This document shows, one piece after another, positions 25,804 through 34,053 of a stretch of DNA of 64,000 nt. The DNA is from CAWIMX01 sp963792785 (GTDB taxonomy: Bacteria > Acidobacteriota > Vicinamibacteria > Vicinamibacterales > CAVVIG01). The notes under the pieces are model-generated. The model did not search any database. It was not told where the DNA came from and saw only the letters and a list, made by a program, of their open reading frames with translations. The stretch covers positions 124,001 through 188,000 of the forward strand of contig CAWBXO010000004.1 of the NCBI GenBank assembly GCA_963792785.1, read 5' to 3'. The number at the start of each line of letters is the position of its first letter. The stretch's first letter is position 1. The position numbers were made by a program, and so were the translations under genes.

Positions 25804-26294
25804 TGAGTCATTTTGGATACCCACCCATTACGCCACCAGTTCGATCAGGCTCTCGTCGCATCAGGCCCGATCATGGCGCAGCGGGAGCTTCCCAACTCTC
25901 CGTGTGCCGACCAAGCCCCGTCCCTCGCGGCGCTGAAGGAGGCGTTCGCAAAAGGAAGGACTCCAACTCTCCAGCCGATCTCTTTGCCCAAGTGATGCTT
26001 GTAGATGCTGGCTCCGTGGAACCGCACTTCGAGGGCGCCACCAGCGAGAGGCGGAGTTTGAGACAGGACACCGAAGGAACCCCCATGTTTTACGTAGACT
26101 TCGGCGGTGATGCCGGTCCGACCTACCGCTGCCGGCTCACAACACGTGAAACGCTGGCCGAGTTGTCCTGCCCACCTGCCGACCCGACCGATTTTGCGCC
26201 CTGCTCTCCTCGCTGACTCAGCTTCACGAGCCTGTCGTCCCCGGCCGCAATTCCCATTGGGGATGTCACACACGATCTGCGATAAAGTGCCCCT
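25683..26294. other. Non-coding or unassigned stretch of the island
   Basis: About 610 bases with overlapping open frames on both strands but none with a ribosome binding site plus recognisable protein. A plus-strand frame 25803-26216 and minus-strand frames opposite it look like decayed coding sequence. Possible residue of the lost recombinase region, but no signature is readable. Confidence 0.4.
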
Positions 26295-26765
26295 GTGCGG
26301 TCCCTCGGAACGAAATCGCTTGTCCTCGCCGCCGCTGTTCTCGGCGCGCAGGTTGGCATCAAGGCCGAGTGCATTACGATCTCGATTGACGCCAGCGGAC
26401 GGCCAGTCGAAACGACACCTCCCAAGCCGAAGCCGATCGAAGTGACGGGCGCCTTGTGCGGGAAGATATTCGCGAAAGAGGATCCCGTCCTGCCGTTGCC
26501 CGACATTCAGGTGGATCTCCTCGATGAGCATGGCGACACGATCGCGCAGGTGCTCACGGACGCGCAGGCGACGTTCCAACTCCTTGCGCTGCCCCCTGGC
26601 ACATACCGGCTGCGCTTGCCCGGCTTCTCGTGGACCGACGAAGTTGAAGTCGCGAGTCCCAACTCCCGACAGATCACCTGCGACCGGCCCTTGTTCGTCA
26701 CGTTTCACGTCTCGGGCGAGTGCACGCCACCGAGCCCCATCAGCATCGTGGATCCTTCGAAGTGA
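26295..26765 (+). CDS. Secreted protein with carboxypeptidase-regulatory-like domain
   Basis: A 156-aa protein starting with GTG. Signal peptide about 1-24 (SLVLAAAVLGAQVGIKAE). The mature part contains LPDIQVDLLDEHGDTIAQVLTDAQATFQLLALPPGTYRLRLPGFSW, the prealbumin-like beta-sandwich of carboxypeptidase regulatory / SdrD-B domains. It is the last gene before the free tRNA-Glu 3'-end copy. Its binding partner is unknown. Confidence 0.7.
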   Translation: MRSLGTKSLVLAAAVLGAQVGIKAECITISIDASGRPVETTPPKPKPIEVTGALCGKIFAKEDPVLPLPDIQVDLLDEHGDTIAQVLTDAQATFQLLALPPGTYRLRLPGFSWTDEVEVASPNSRQITCDRPLFVTFHVSGECTPPSPISIVDPSK

Positions 26766-26816
26766 TGTAAGGGCCGTCCAGGCGGCTGCCCTTCCAGATC
26801 TCCAGGGTCCAGCGGT

Positions 26817-26835
26817 TCCCGTTGGGGACGCCACC
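26817..26835 (+). other. attR-like copy of the tRNA-Glu 3' end
   Basis: TCCCGTTGGGGACGCCACC, identical to the last part of tRNA-Glu including CCA, without any other tRNA sequence around it. Confidence 0.65.
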
Positions 26836-26974
26836 CATTCCACGCGCCTGCGGCACGCTTCGCAGTCCGAACGATGGCGATGGGGCCCGGCTCACGCCGC
26901 ATCCCCTGAACTCGAACCCTTAGTCAGCCCGAACCCGGACTTTTCCCGCACTCGACCGCTCGAACCCCCGTGAT

Positions 26975-28012
26975 ATGAACGGCGGCGGCGGCACGCATGT
27001 TGCCCCGCCAGAGGCGATGCAGCAGGCGGCTCGTCCGGCCGAGGCGTTGCAGACGACCGCCGGTCTCCTGACCGCGCTGATGAACCGACGCGCGGCGCAG
27101 ATCGGGGCGGCCCCGCACACGGCCGACGGGCAGACCGACGACCCGGATCTCGCGGCACAACTTCGCGCGCTGCTCGACCCTCGTGCGCTGACACTCGTCC
27201 GCGTCGAGCACGACGCTCCCCCATCGATCCTGGACAAGATCGTTCAGTACGAAGCCGTCCATCGCGTTCAAGGACGGCGCGATCTCGCGAGACGCCTCGC
27301 GGACGATCGCCGCTGCTACGCCCTGGTGCATCCCGCGCTGCCGCACGAGCCGCTGATCTTCACCGAGCTGGCCCTCACGGCCCATGTGAGCTCGAACGTG
27401 CGCCGCCTGCTCGATCCGAGGTCGCCCGTACGCGACCCGTTGGACGCGCGCTGCGCCGTGCTCTATTCCATCAGCAGCGGTCATGCCGGGCTGAAAGGCG
27501 TGCCCCTGGGAAACACGCTGATCGCGCGGGTGGCGTCGGAGCTCGCGAGCCGGTTGCCGCAGCTCGAGACCATCGCGACGCTCTCGCCGGTGCCCGGGTT
27601 TCGTGCCTGGCTCGCCGGTCCCGCCAGGCACGACGCATTCGCGGCGAGCGCCGAGGCCGCGTCGGCGGCGCTGGCCGATCCCGGGTGGTGTGCGAGCCGC
27701 CGGCGCTCGTCCGAGCTGCGGCAGCAGCTCGTGCCGCTGTGCGCGTACTACCTGCTGCACGTGAAGCGGCGCGGTGAACCGGAGGACGCGGTCGCGCGGT
27801 TCCATCTTCGGAACGGCGCGCGCCTCGAACGCATCAACTGGCTCGGGAATCCGTCTCCAGCCGGACTGCGGCAATCGGCGGGCATGATGGTGAACTACCT
27901 GTACCGCAGCCGCCGGCCGGGAGCCGGGTACGACGCCTGGACGGGTCATGCCGGCGAGGACGCGTCGACGCTGGTGCAGGAACTCGCGCAAAGCGCGGCA
28001 GACGTCCACTGA
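26975..28012 (+). CDS. Malonyl-CoA decarboxylase family protein
   Basis: A 345-aa protein matching the catalytic part of malonyl-CoA decarboxylase (malonyl-CoA to acetyl-CoA and CO2). Markers: HPALPHEPLIFTELALT, the SISSGHAGLKGVPLGNTLI segment carrying the proposed catalytic serine, LPQLETIATLSPVPGFRAWL, and FHLRNGARLERINWLGNPSPAGLRQSAGMMVNYLY with the catalytic-histidine region. It is about 100 residues shorter than typical members, lacking most of the N-terminal helical oligomerisation domain. No malonyl-CoA synthetase or malonate transporter gene is adjacent. Confidence 0.85.
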   Translation: MNGGGGTHVAPPEAMQQAARPAEALQTTAGLLTALMNRRAAQIGAAPHTADGQTDDPDLAAQLRALLDPRALTLVRVEHDAPPSILDKIVQYEAVHRVQGRRDLARRLADDRRCYALVHPALPHEPLIFTELALTAHVSSNVRRLLDPRSPVRDPLDARCAVLYSISSGHAGLKGVPLGNTLIARVASELASRLPQLETIATLSPVPGFRAWLAGPARHDAFAASAEAASAALADPGWCASRRRSSELRQQLVPLCAYYLLHVKRRGEPEDAVARFHLRNGARLERINWLGNPSPAGLRQSAGMMVNYLYRSRRPGAGYDAWTGHAGEDASTLVQELAQSAADVH

Positions 28013-28217
28013 CCGCAACGCCGGCTGAACCGCCGTCTGTCACAAGATCCGTTCCCAGACGGACTTTTGTCTGCCTGAGCGCAGACTTCTCGCCGGAAGA
28101 GATCCGGCCGACAGACCAATTTTCTCCATCTCAAGGGACTTTCAGCCCGCCCTCCCCGCTGGCCTGCCTCTTGCTTTTTTGAGCCTCGGCAACCGTCGAA
28201 CATCCAGGGTTCCGCTG

Positions 28218-28445
28218 ATGCTTATCGAAGTCGCCGGCAGGTTCGAATGCGCGCACCGATACGTCGTCACGACCACTGACGGCACGCTGTGGTTCTTTGT
28301 GTGCGAGGCCTGTCAGCACCGCACCTCACAACTGCCCATCGCGCTGGACACCTCGTTCGGCCACCTGCTCGCCTTCCCCTCGCAGTCGGCGGACCGGGGT
28401 TCAGCGGCGCCAGGCATGTCGGCCGCCCGCGGCCGGCTTCACTAA
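28218..28445 (+). CDS. Small zinc-ribbon-like hypothetical protein
   Basis: A 75-aa protein with FECAHRYV and FVCEACQHRT, giving a possible C-x-H ... C-x2-C metal site; the C-terminal 30 residues look disordered. ATG 28218 is chosen by comparison with a longer open frame from 28179. It precedes the PilT-N-like gene by 20 bases. Not recognised further. Confidence 0.5.
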   Translation: MLIEVAGRFECAHRYVVTTTDGTLWFFVCEACQHRTSQLPIALDTSFGHLLAFPSQSADRGSAAPGMSAARGRLH

Positions 28446-28465
28446 CTCACTGAGGACTGATTGCA

Positions 28466-29203
28466 ATGGCCCTGTTTCAGCATTCCCATCTCAGTCATGG
28501 AGTGGTGCACACACCGAACGGCAATTTCGCGATTACGCGCGGCCGCGTGGACGCGCCGGAAGAGGTCGGTGAGTCGTATGGCTGGCTGCGGCTGGACGCC
28601 GAGGACCAGCCTGGCGGGCCGATGCCAACCGTGCCCCTCCCCGACTCGTGGGGCGTCAGCGCCTCACGCAGCCCGATGACCTCGAACGCGGCCATCGACA
28701 AACAGATCGGGCGATGCGTGTCGTTCCTCCTCCGCGCGATGGTGGCGGGCGACGCCGACGTCGCCTTCCTCTCGTCTGGACAAAGACCCTACGTCATCGG
28801 ACCGGGCGGCACACGGCCTCTGTGGGATGCGGCTCTCTCGGTCAGCACGATGCGACGGTTCCTGACGCACCTGCTGCCAGAAGAGGACCGCGACGTGCTG
28901 GCCGTGACCGGCGCGGCGCAACACCAGTTGCCCCCGGCGGCCGACCTGCCTTCCGATCGCTTCACGATTGCTGCGGAATTCTCGAACGGCGCGCCGGTCA
29001 TTGCGGTGCGGCGTGCTCGCGTGGCTGTGCGGCGCGCTCGCGTGGTGGACGAGGATCGGGCGCCGATCAATCCCTTCACGCCGGCGCCCCTGCGGCATGC
29101 CGACACCGTTCACGATGACACCCTGACCGTGCCAACGGCGGCAGAGCTGTGGGGACCGTCCGCCGCCGCGGCCATCGCGCGCGCTCGTCGTCCCTGGCTG
29201 TAG
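28466..29203 (+). CDS. Stand-alone PilT/GspE N-terminal-like domain protein, no ATPase
   Basis: A 245-aa protein. Residues about 78-180 resemble the N-terminal domain of PilT-type retraction ATPases: an ADVAFLSSGQRPYVIGPGGTRPL segment (compare ASDLHLSxGxPP), then MRRFLTHLLPEEDRDVLAVTG and SDRFTIAAEFSNGAPVIAVRRAR. No Walker A, Walker B or His box is present and the protein ends soon after. The first 60 residues (HGVVHTPNGNFAITRGRV) are not recognised. It could be a regulator that competes with, or caps, a motor; this is inference. Confidence 0.55.
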   Translation: MALFQHSHLSHGVVHTPNGNFAITRGRVDAPEEVGESYGWLRLDAEDQPGGPMPTVPLPDSWGVSASRSPMTSNAAIDKQIGRCVSFLLRAMVAGDADVAFLSSGQRPYVIGPGGTRPLWDAALSVSTMRRFLTHLLPEEDRDVLAVTGAAQHQLPPAADLPSDRFTIAAEFSNGAPVIAVRRARVAVRRARVVDEDRAPINPFTPAPLRHADTVHDDTLTVPTAAELWGPSAAAAIARARRPWL

Positions 29204-29259
29204 TCGCGCCGGGGGGCTCGATCAGCTGAGCGACACAGCCAGGGCGTATCCTGGATTCC

Positions 29260-29850
29260 GTGTGGTTCACGGCCGGCATCCTGGCGACGATCCTCGCGTA
29301 CACGTGGTACGTCGAGCCGCGGCTGCACGCCCCGGTGGCCGTGCCCGCGGCGATCGTGCTCGCACTCGGGCTGATCCACGCGGTCCGGGCGCGGGAACCG
29401 GGGCTGGCCCCGCGCGCGCTCGTCCCCGGGACGCGCGCGGCCCTGTTGTGGACCCTGCCCTTCGCGGGCGCGTTCCTGCTCGTCGGCTGGCGCCTGGGCA
29501 CCCTGCACGATCGTCCCGACTTCCTGGGGAATCTGGCGGTGTTGATCGTCTGGGGCGGCGCGCAGCAGTGGATACTGCAGACGGTGATCCTGCGCGAGTC
29601 GCAGCGCGTCACCACCCGCCGCGCCGGCATCGTCCTGGCGGCGGCGCTCTTCGCGTCCGTCCACCTGCCCAATCCCTTCCTCTCCGCCGCCACCCTTGTC
29701 GGCGCGCTCGGCTGGTGCGCGATTTACGATCGCTACCCGAATATCCTGCCGCTCGCGCTGGCGCACGCGCTGGCCACCCTGGCCATCCTGTACGCGTTCA
29801 CCGACCCGATCACGGGACGATTGCGGATCGGCATGGCCTACCTGCGCTGA
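29260..29850 (+). CDS. CPBP/CAAX-protease-like membrane protein with QQ in place of EE
   Basis: A 196-aa protein with about six membrane helices. The region WGGAQQWILQTVILRE aligns with the CPBP active-site helix EExxxR, and VHLPNPFL and LPLALAHALAT align with the conserved His-containing helices. The paired glutamates and the arginine are replaced (QQ and Q). The histidines remain. It is therefore either an inactive homologue or a subfamily with altered chemistry. GTG start. No substrate candidate is adjacent. Confidence 0.6.
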   Translation: MWFTAGILATILAYTWYVEPRLHAPVAVPAAIVLALGLIHAVRAREPGLAPRALVPGTRAALLWTLPFAGAFLLVGWRLGTLHDRPDFLGNLAVLIVWGGAQQWILQTVILRESQRVTTRRAGIVLAAALFASVHLPNPFLSAATLVGALGWCAIYDRYPNILPLALAHALATLAILYAFTDPITGRLRIGMAYLR

Positions 29851-29871
29851 ACGCGCTCGTGCGAACCGCCG

Positions 29872-31404
29872 CTAGGCGATCCGCGCCCGCCAGTCGGGCT
29901 GGAGCACGATGAACTCCGGCACGGCCAGTTCCGCCGGCGTGATGTAGCTCTGGTCGCGTGCGGCGAGATCCTCCCAGCGCGGGGCGCTTCCGGCGAGGGG
30001 ACGGAGCGCGGCGGCGGCACGGTCGGCGAGCGCCTCCCAGGGGACGCCGGCCTCGGCGCCAGGCGCCGCGCGGCGGACCTCGGCCTCCAGCGCGTCGAGG
30101 TTCCGGCGCAGGATCTTCTCGCTGAACCATTCGCGGCCGTCGGCGATGGAGCGCGCGACGCCGTATCGCACGGCCTCGGCCAGCGCGGTCTCCGGCGCGA
30201 CGAGCGGGTCCAGGAGATCGGCGGCGGCCTCCGGAAAGAGGTGGAGCGGGGCGATCGATTCCAGCGTCGGCAGGGCGTCGGCGTCCGGGACGTGCGGCCG
30301 GACCTCGGGGAGGCAGAACTCGTGCAGGAAACCGTTCCGCAGCGCGCGCAGCACCAGAAGCCGCAGGTGGCGCGGGAGATCCTCGAGGCGGCGCGCGGCC
30401 GGGTCCGCGAGACGCGCGCGATAGAAGGGGTTCAGGATCCGCTCGAAGACAAGGCGCGTCGTGATGAAGTCGATGTGGTCGCCGTTATGGCCGAGCCCCT
30501 CGGGCGGGTACGCGTTCATGTGCGGCAGCAGCCAGTCGACGAGCAGCGCGCCGGCGTGCACCGCCTCCTCTTCGGGAAGCGCGGCCAGCATCGAGACGAA
30601 CCGATCGAAGGCCGACTCGCTGCCGGCACGGTGCATCGCCTCGTAGACCTCCGCCATCTCGTTCATCCACTGGACGCCGGTTAAGCGGATCAGGACGAGC
30701 GGGAGTGATGGGGGGCGCGCCGGAAGACCGTCGCGGCCGCGGGCCCAGTCCTCGCGCGGCCACTCGGTTCGCGCGAAGGCCTCGCGGAGCGCCTCCATCG
30801 CCGCGGACCGTCCGGCACGGTCCCGTGGATGCGTGGGATTGGTCATGAAGTAGCGCAGGAAACGCATCCGGTCCCCGCGATCGAGCCGCGGCGGCCCGCC
30901 GGGAAAGTGACGCGCCAGTAAACGCGACCATCTCGCGAGGGAGTCGCCGGCGATGTCATCCTCGGCGGGCTCGAGGGCGTCGACACCCGGCGAGTCCAGG
31001 TACTCCAGCGGGAACGGGGGCAGGCGCGTCGGCATGACCGTCTGCACCATGTGCATGTTCTCGACCGTCTTGCGCACCGCCTCGGCCACCCGGGCCGCGG
31101 CCTCTTCCGGGGCCGCGCCTTCAGGCATGACCCGCTCGAACCTCGCCTGGATGGGAATGCCGTGCTCGCGCCAGAACGCTTCGAGTGCCCGGCTCGCCGG
31201 AAAATCCGCGAGGAAGGCGGCCCTGGCTCGCCGTTCGCCGGCCTCTCGCCAGACCGCGGCTTCGAAGGAGAGGACGCCTTCCCGATCGATGAAGCGAATC
31301 GTCTCTTCCTCTGGAGTGGCCTTCGCGACAACCTTCCATCGGGCGGGGTCGAAGAGGAATCGGGCGGGATCGAGGCTCGGTGCCGGGCAACGGGGCGACG
31401 TCAT
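29872..31404 (-). CDS. Conserved-looking cytoplasmic protein, not recognised
   Basis: A 510-aa soluble protein without signal peptide or membrane helix, rich in charged helices. Distinctive segments are MHMVQTVMPTRLPPFPLEYLDSP, MRFLRYFMTNPTHPRDRAGRSAAM, LIRLTGVQWMNEMAEVYEAMHRAG and HNGDHIDFITTRLVFERILNPFYRARLADP. The HNGDHIDF stretch has the density of His and Asp of a metal or phosphate site, but no family is identified. Coding character is good throughout. Its neighbour is a divergently placed CPBP homologue on one side and a hybrid kinase on the same strand. Confidence 0.75.
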   Translation of the reverse strand: MTSPRCPAPSLDPARFLFDPARWKVVAKATPEEETIRFIDREGVLSFEAAVWREAGERRARAAFLADFPASRALEAFWREHGIPIQARFERVMPEGAAPEEAAARVAEAVRKTVENMHMVQTVMPTRLPPFPLEYLDSPGVDALEPAEDDIAGDSLARWSRLLARHFPGGPPRLDRGDRMRFLRYFMTNPTHPRDRAGRSAAMEALREAFARTEWPREDWARGRDGLPARPPSLPLVLIRLTGVQWMNEMAEVYEAMHRAGSESAFDRFVSMLAALPEEEAVHAGALLVDWLLPHMNAYPPEGLGHNGDHIDFITTRLVFERILNPFYRARLADPAARRLEDLPRHLRLLVLRALRNGFLHEFCLPEVRPHVPDADALPTLESIAPLHLFPEAAADLLDPLVAPETALAEAVRYGVARSIADGREWFSEKILRRNLDALEAEVRRAAPGAEAGVPWEALADRAAAALRPLAGSAPRWEDLAARDQSYITPAELAVPEFIVLQPDWRARIA

Positions 31405-31431
31405 GGGGGCACTATACAGGCCCCGGCTGGA

Positions 31432-33690
31432 TCAGCCCTTCGTATCCAGCACATCCCGTACTTTTTTCAGCAGGGCGCTGGGCGTGAACGGCTTCTGGAG
31501 AAAGGGCACCTGCGCCTCCTGGATCCCGTTTCGCACGACGGCGTCGCTCGTATAACCGGACATGTAGATCACCTTCACCCCGGGACTCGTCTCCGCCAGC
31601 CGCTCGCCGAGGTGCCGCCCGCCCATGCCGGGCATCACCACGTCGGTGAGCATCAGGTGCACGGGAGCGTCCCGCTGCGCCAGCACTTCGAGCGCCGCCT
31701 CGCCTGTCGCAACGCCAACCACCGTGTAGCCGGCGGCCTCCAACACACGCGTCGACAGCCGGCGAAGACCGTCGTCATCGTCGACGACGAGGATGGTTTC
31801 GGTGCCGGCGCTCGCCCGCTTCGCCGGTGCGGGCTGGGCGGTCGCTGCGGCACCGATCACCTGCGGCAGGTAGATCGTGACGCTGGTGCCCTCCCCCGGC
31901 TCACTGGCGATCCTGACGAACCCCTGGCTTTGCTTGACGATGCCGAACACAGTCGACAGCCCCAGCCCGGTGCCCTTGCCCGGCTCCTTGGTGGTGAAGA
32001 ACGGCTCGAAGACGCGCACGCGCGTGGCCTCGTCCATGCCGACGCCGGAGTCGCCCACGGCCAATCGGACGTAGGCGCCGGGCGGCACGGCGACGCCCGA
32101 CTCGTCGGCGATCGCCACCTCCGACGCGACGTTCTCGGTTGCGATGGTCAACCGCCCGCCGTGCGGCATGGCGTCTCGCGCATTCACGGCCAGGTTGACG
32201 AGGACCTGCTCGAGTTGCCCGGCGTCCGCGTTGACATACGCCACGTCCGATGACGGCACGGTCACCAGATCGATGTCCTCGCCGAGCATCCGCTTGAGCA
32301 GGCCCTCCATCCCGGTCACCAGCGCGCTGATGCTCAGCGCCTGTGGCGCCAGGATCTGCTGGCGGCTGAACGCGAGCAACTGGCGCGTCAGCTTCGCGCC
32401 TCGCTCGCCGGCCTTGTGAATCTCCTCCACATCCTTGTGTACGGGATCGGCGGCGTTGATCTCCTCCAGCAGGAGCTCCGCCGTGCCGTTGATCACGGTG
32501 AGCAGGTTGTTGAAGTCGTGTGCGATGCCGCTCGTCAGCTGTCCCACCCCTTCCATCTTCTGGGCCTGACGGAACTCGGCTTCCAGCTGCAGCTGCGCGG
32601 AAATGTCCCGCTTGATCGCGACGAAATGGGTGATGGCGCCGGTCGCATCGAAGATCGGGGTCACGGTCTGGTACTCGGGATACGTCGTGCCGTCTTTCCG
32701 GCGATTGGTCAGCTGGCCTTGCCACGTGCGTCCATCGAGAATCGTGTCCCACAGATCCTTGAACACGGCCGGAGACTGTTTCTCGGACCTGACCAGATCC
32801 CGCGGGTTCTTGCCGAGCGCTTCGTCGGCGGCGTAGCCGGTCATGCGGGTAAAGGCCGGGTTGGCCCACACGATGGTCCCCTCGCGGTCGGTGATAACGA
32901 CCGCGTCGGCGGTCGCCTGCAGCGCGGCGCCCTGGAGACGGTTGGTCTCCTCCGCCCGCTTGCGCTCGGTGATGTCCTCGAACAGTCCCAGCACGCCGAT
33001 GATCTCCCCCTGCTCGTCGCGGTGCGGGATCTTGGCGGTATGGATCCAGCGCTCCCCGCCGGCCACCGTGTATGGCTCGTCGAAGAACTGTTCCCTTCCG
33101 GTCGTCATGACTTCCAGATCGTCGGCTCGGTACGCGTCGGCAAGTTCCTTCGGATAGAACGCGAAATCGTCCATCCCGACGATCGTTTTGGCGTCGATGC
33201 CCAGGTCCCGCGCGTAGTTGGCGTTGGAGAACGTGTAGCGAAGGTTTCGGTCCTTGGCGAACACGCGATGCGGGAGATGCTGGGTCAGACTCAGGTTGAG
33301 GCTGAGGGTCTGTCGCAGCGCGTCCTCTGCCCGCTTACGCTCGGTGATGACGTCGAAGACCGCGACGAAATGCTTTCGGCGCGGGCTGTAGATCGAAATA
33401 TCGAACCACATGCTGAGCGGCTCGACCCACGTTTCGATTTTCTCGGGCACCCCGGTCATGGACACCCGTGCATACGCCTCAAACAGGTCTGGGGCGCTCT
33501 CCCGGATACCGGGGATGACGGCCGAGACCTTCTTGCCCACGACGCCCGTGAGGCCCGTCAACCTCTCGAACGCCGGATTCACCGCCAGGTAGGTGAAGTC
33601 CTGCGGTCGCCCCTCCGCAAACTCCATCCGGCAATAGGCGAGGCCATTGAGCATGTGCTCGAACAGCGCGCGGTACGGAGACGCACCCAC
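31432..33690 (-). CDS. Hybrid sensor histidine kinase with three PAS domains and receiver
   Basis: A 752-aa cytoplasmic kinase. Three PAS domains in tandem (about 8-120, 135-245, 255-370; the last with ITDREGTIVWANPAFTRMTGY), then HisKA with the phosphoacceptor in GIAHDFNNLLTVINGTAELL, GHKL ATPase with NLAVNARDAMPHGG and TGLGLSTVFGIV, and a C-terminal receiver with VDDDDGLRR, LTDVVMPGMGG and KPFTPSALLKKV. No membrane helix is seen, so it senses an internal or diffusible signal. No separate response regulator is next to it. Confidence 0.95.
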   Translation of the reverse strand: MGASPYRALFEHMLNGLAYCRMEFAEGRPQDFTYLAVNPAFERLTGLTGVVGKKVSAVIPGIRESAPDLFEAYARVSMTGVPEKIETWVEPLSMWFDISIYSPRRKHFVAVFDVITERKRAEDALRQTLSLNLSLTQHLPHRVFAKDRNLRYTFSNANYARDLGIDAKTIVGMDDFAFYPKELADAYRADDLEVMTTGREQFFDEPYTVAGGERWIHTAKIPHRDEQGEIIGVLGLFEDITERKRAEETNRLQGAALQATADAVVITDREGTIVWANPAFTRMTGYAADEALGKNPRDLVRSEKQSPAVFKDLWDTILDGRTWQGQLTNRRKDGTTYPEYQTVTPIFDATGAITHFVAIKRDISAQLQLEAEFRQAQKMEGVGQLTSGIAHDFNNLLTVINGTAELLLEEINAADPVHKDVEEIHKAGERGAKLTRQLLAFSRQQILAPQALSISALVTGMEGLLKRMLGEDIDLVTVPSSDVAYVNADAGQLEQVLVNLAVNARDAMPHGGRLTIATENVASEVAIADESGVAVPPGAYVRLAVGDSGVGMDEATRVRVFEPFFTTKEPGKGTGLGLSTVFGIVKQSQGFVRIASEPGEGTSVTIYLPQVIGAAATAQPAPAKRASAGTETILVVDDDDGLRRLSTRVLEAAGYTVVGVATGEAALEVLAQRDAPVHLMLTDVVMPGMGGRHLGERLAETSPGVKVIYMSGYTSDAVVRNGIQEAQVPFLQKPFTPSALLKKVRDVLDTKG

Positions 33691-33746
33691 TCAGGCCAGT
33701 GTGTGCTCTCACTCCTCAATTAGCAACCGAGAGGCAGGCCTTAGAC

Positions 33747-34010
33747 TCAGCCGCCGAGCACGCCCCACCCGAGGCCGGCGGCCGTGAGCTGCGCGCGGCA
33801 ATATTCGTGCTGGCTGACGTGAACGTAGAAGACAGCCCCCACGCGTGAGGAGCCGAACAGCGACCGGCCGTACGGCTCCGGCTTCACCACGTAGTCCACC
33901 CCCCGCTCCGTGAGGACGACCTCGGCCTGTCGCGCCTCGGCGAGCGTCGGCGCGAGAAACACCTTCGTCAGTTCCGCCTCTGGAAGCATGTCCGCGTCAA
34001 CACGAGGCAT
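33747..34010 (-). CDS. Small DUF2007-like protein
   Basis: An 87-aa protein: KVFLAPTLAEARQAEVVLTERGVDYVVKPEP, followed by a beta strand with FYVHVSQHEYCRAQLTAAGL. The alternation resembles the ferredoxin-like DUF2007 (putative signal-transducing) fold. It sits 57 bases upstream of the hybrid kinase on the same strand and may be co-transcribed with it. Confidence 0.55.
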   Translation of the reverse strand: MPRVDADMLPEAELTKVFLAPTLAEARQAEVVLTERGVDYVVKPEPYGRSLFGSSRVGAVFYVHVSQHEYCRAQLTAAGLGWGVLGG

Positions 34011-34053
34011 AGTTCATCACTCTGACCGACGCCGGCGCTCCGATCAATCTAGA

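Larger units (their letters stand above)
24746..26835. mobile_element. tRNA-Glu-associated small genomic island (no integrase left)
   Basis: The interval lies between two perfect 19-base direct repeats, TCCCGTTGGGGACGCCACC: one is the 3' end of tRNA-Glu (24746-24764), the other free-standing (26817-26835). GC content inside is visibly lower than outside, and the content is small genes unlike the neighbourhood: a desulforedoxin-like protein, a DUF3309-type peptide, a metallothionein-like protein and a short secreted protein. No integrase, excisionase or transposase is present, so this is a remnant or a passively moved cassette. The att-like boundary is read directly; mobility is inferred. Confidence 0.6.

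Noticed and set aside
25803..26216. 137-codon plus-strand open frame in the island
   Set aside because: No ribosome binding site, no recognisable domain, and open frames of similar length exist on the other strand.
26817..26835. A second tRNA-Glu gene
   Set aside because: Only the last 19 bases are present; no acceptor 5' strand, D-arm or anticodon arm upstream. Interpreted as an att-like copy.
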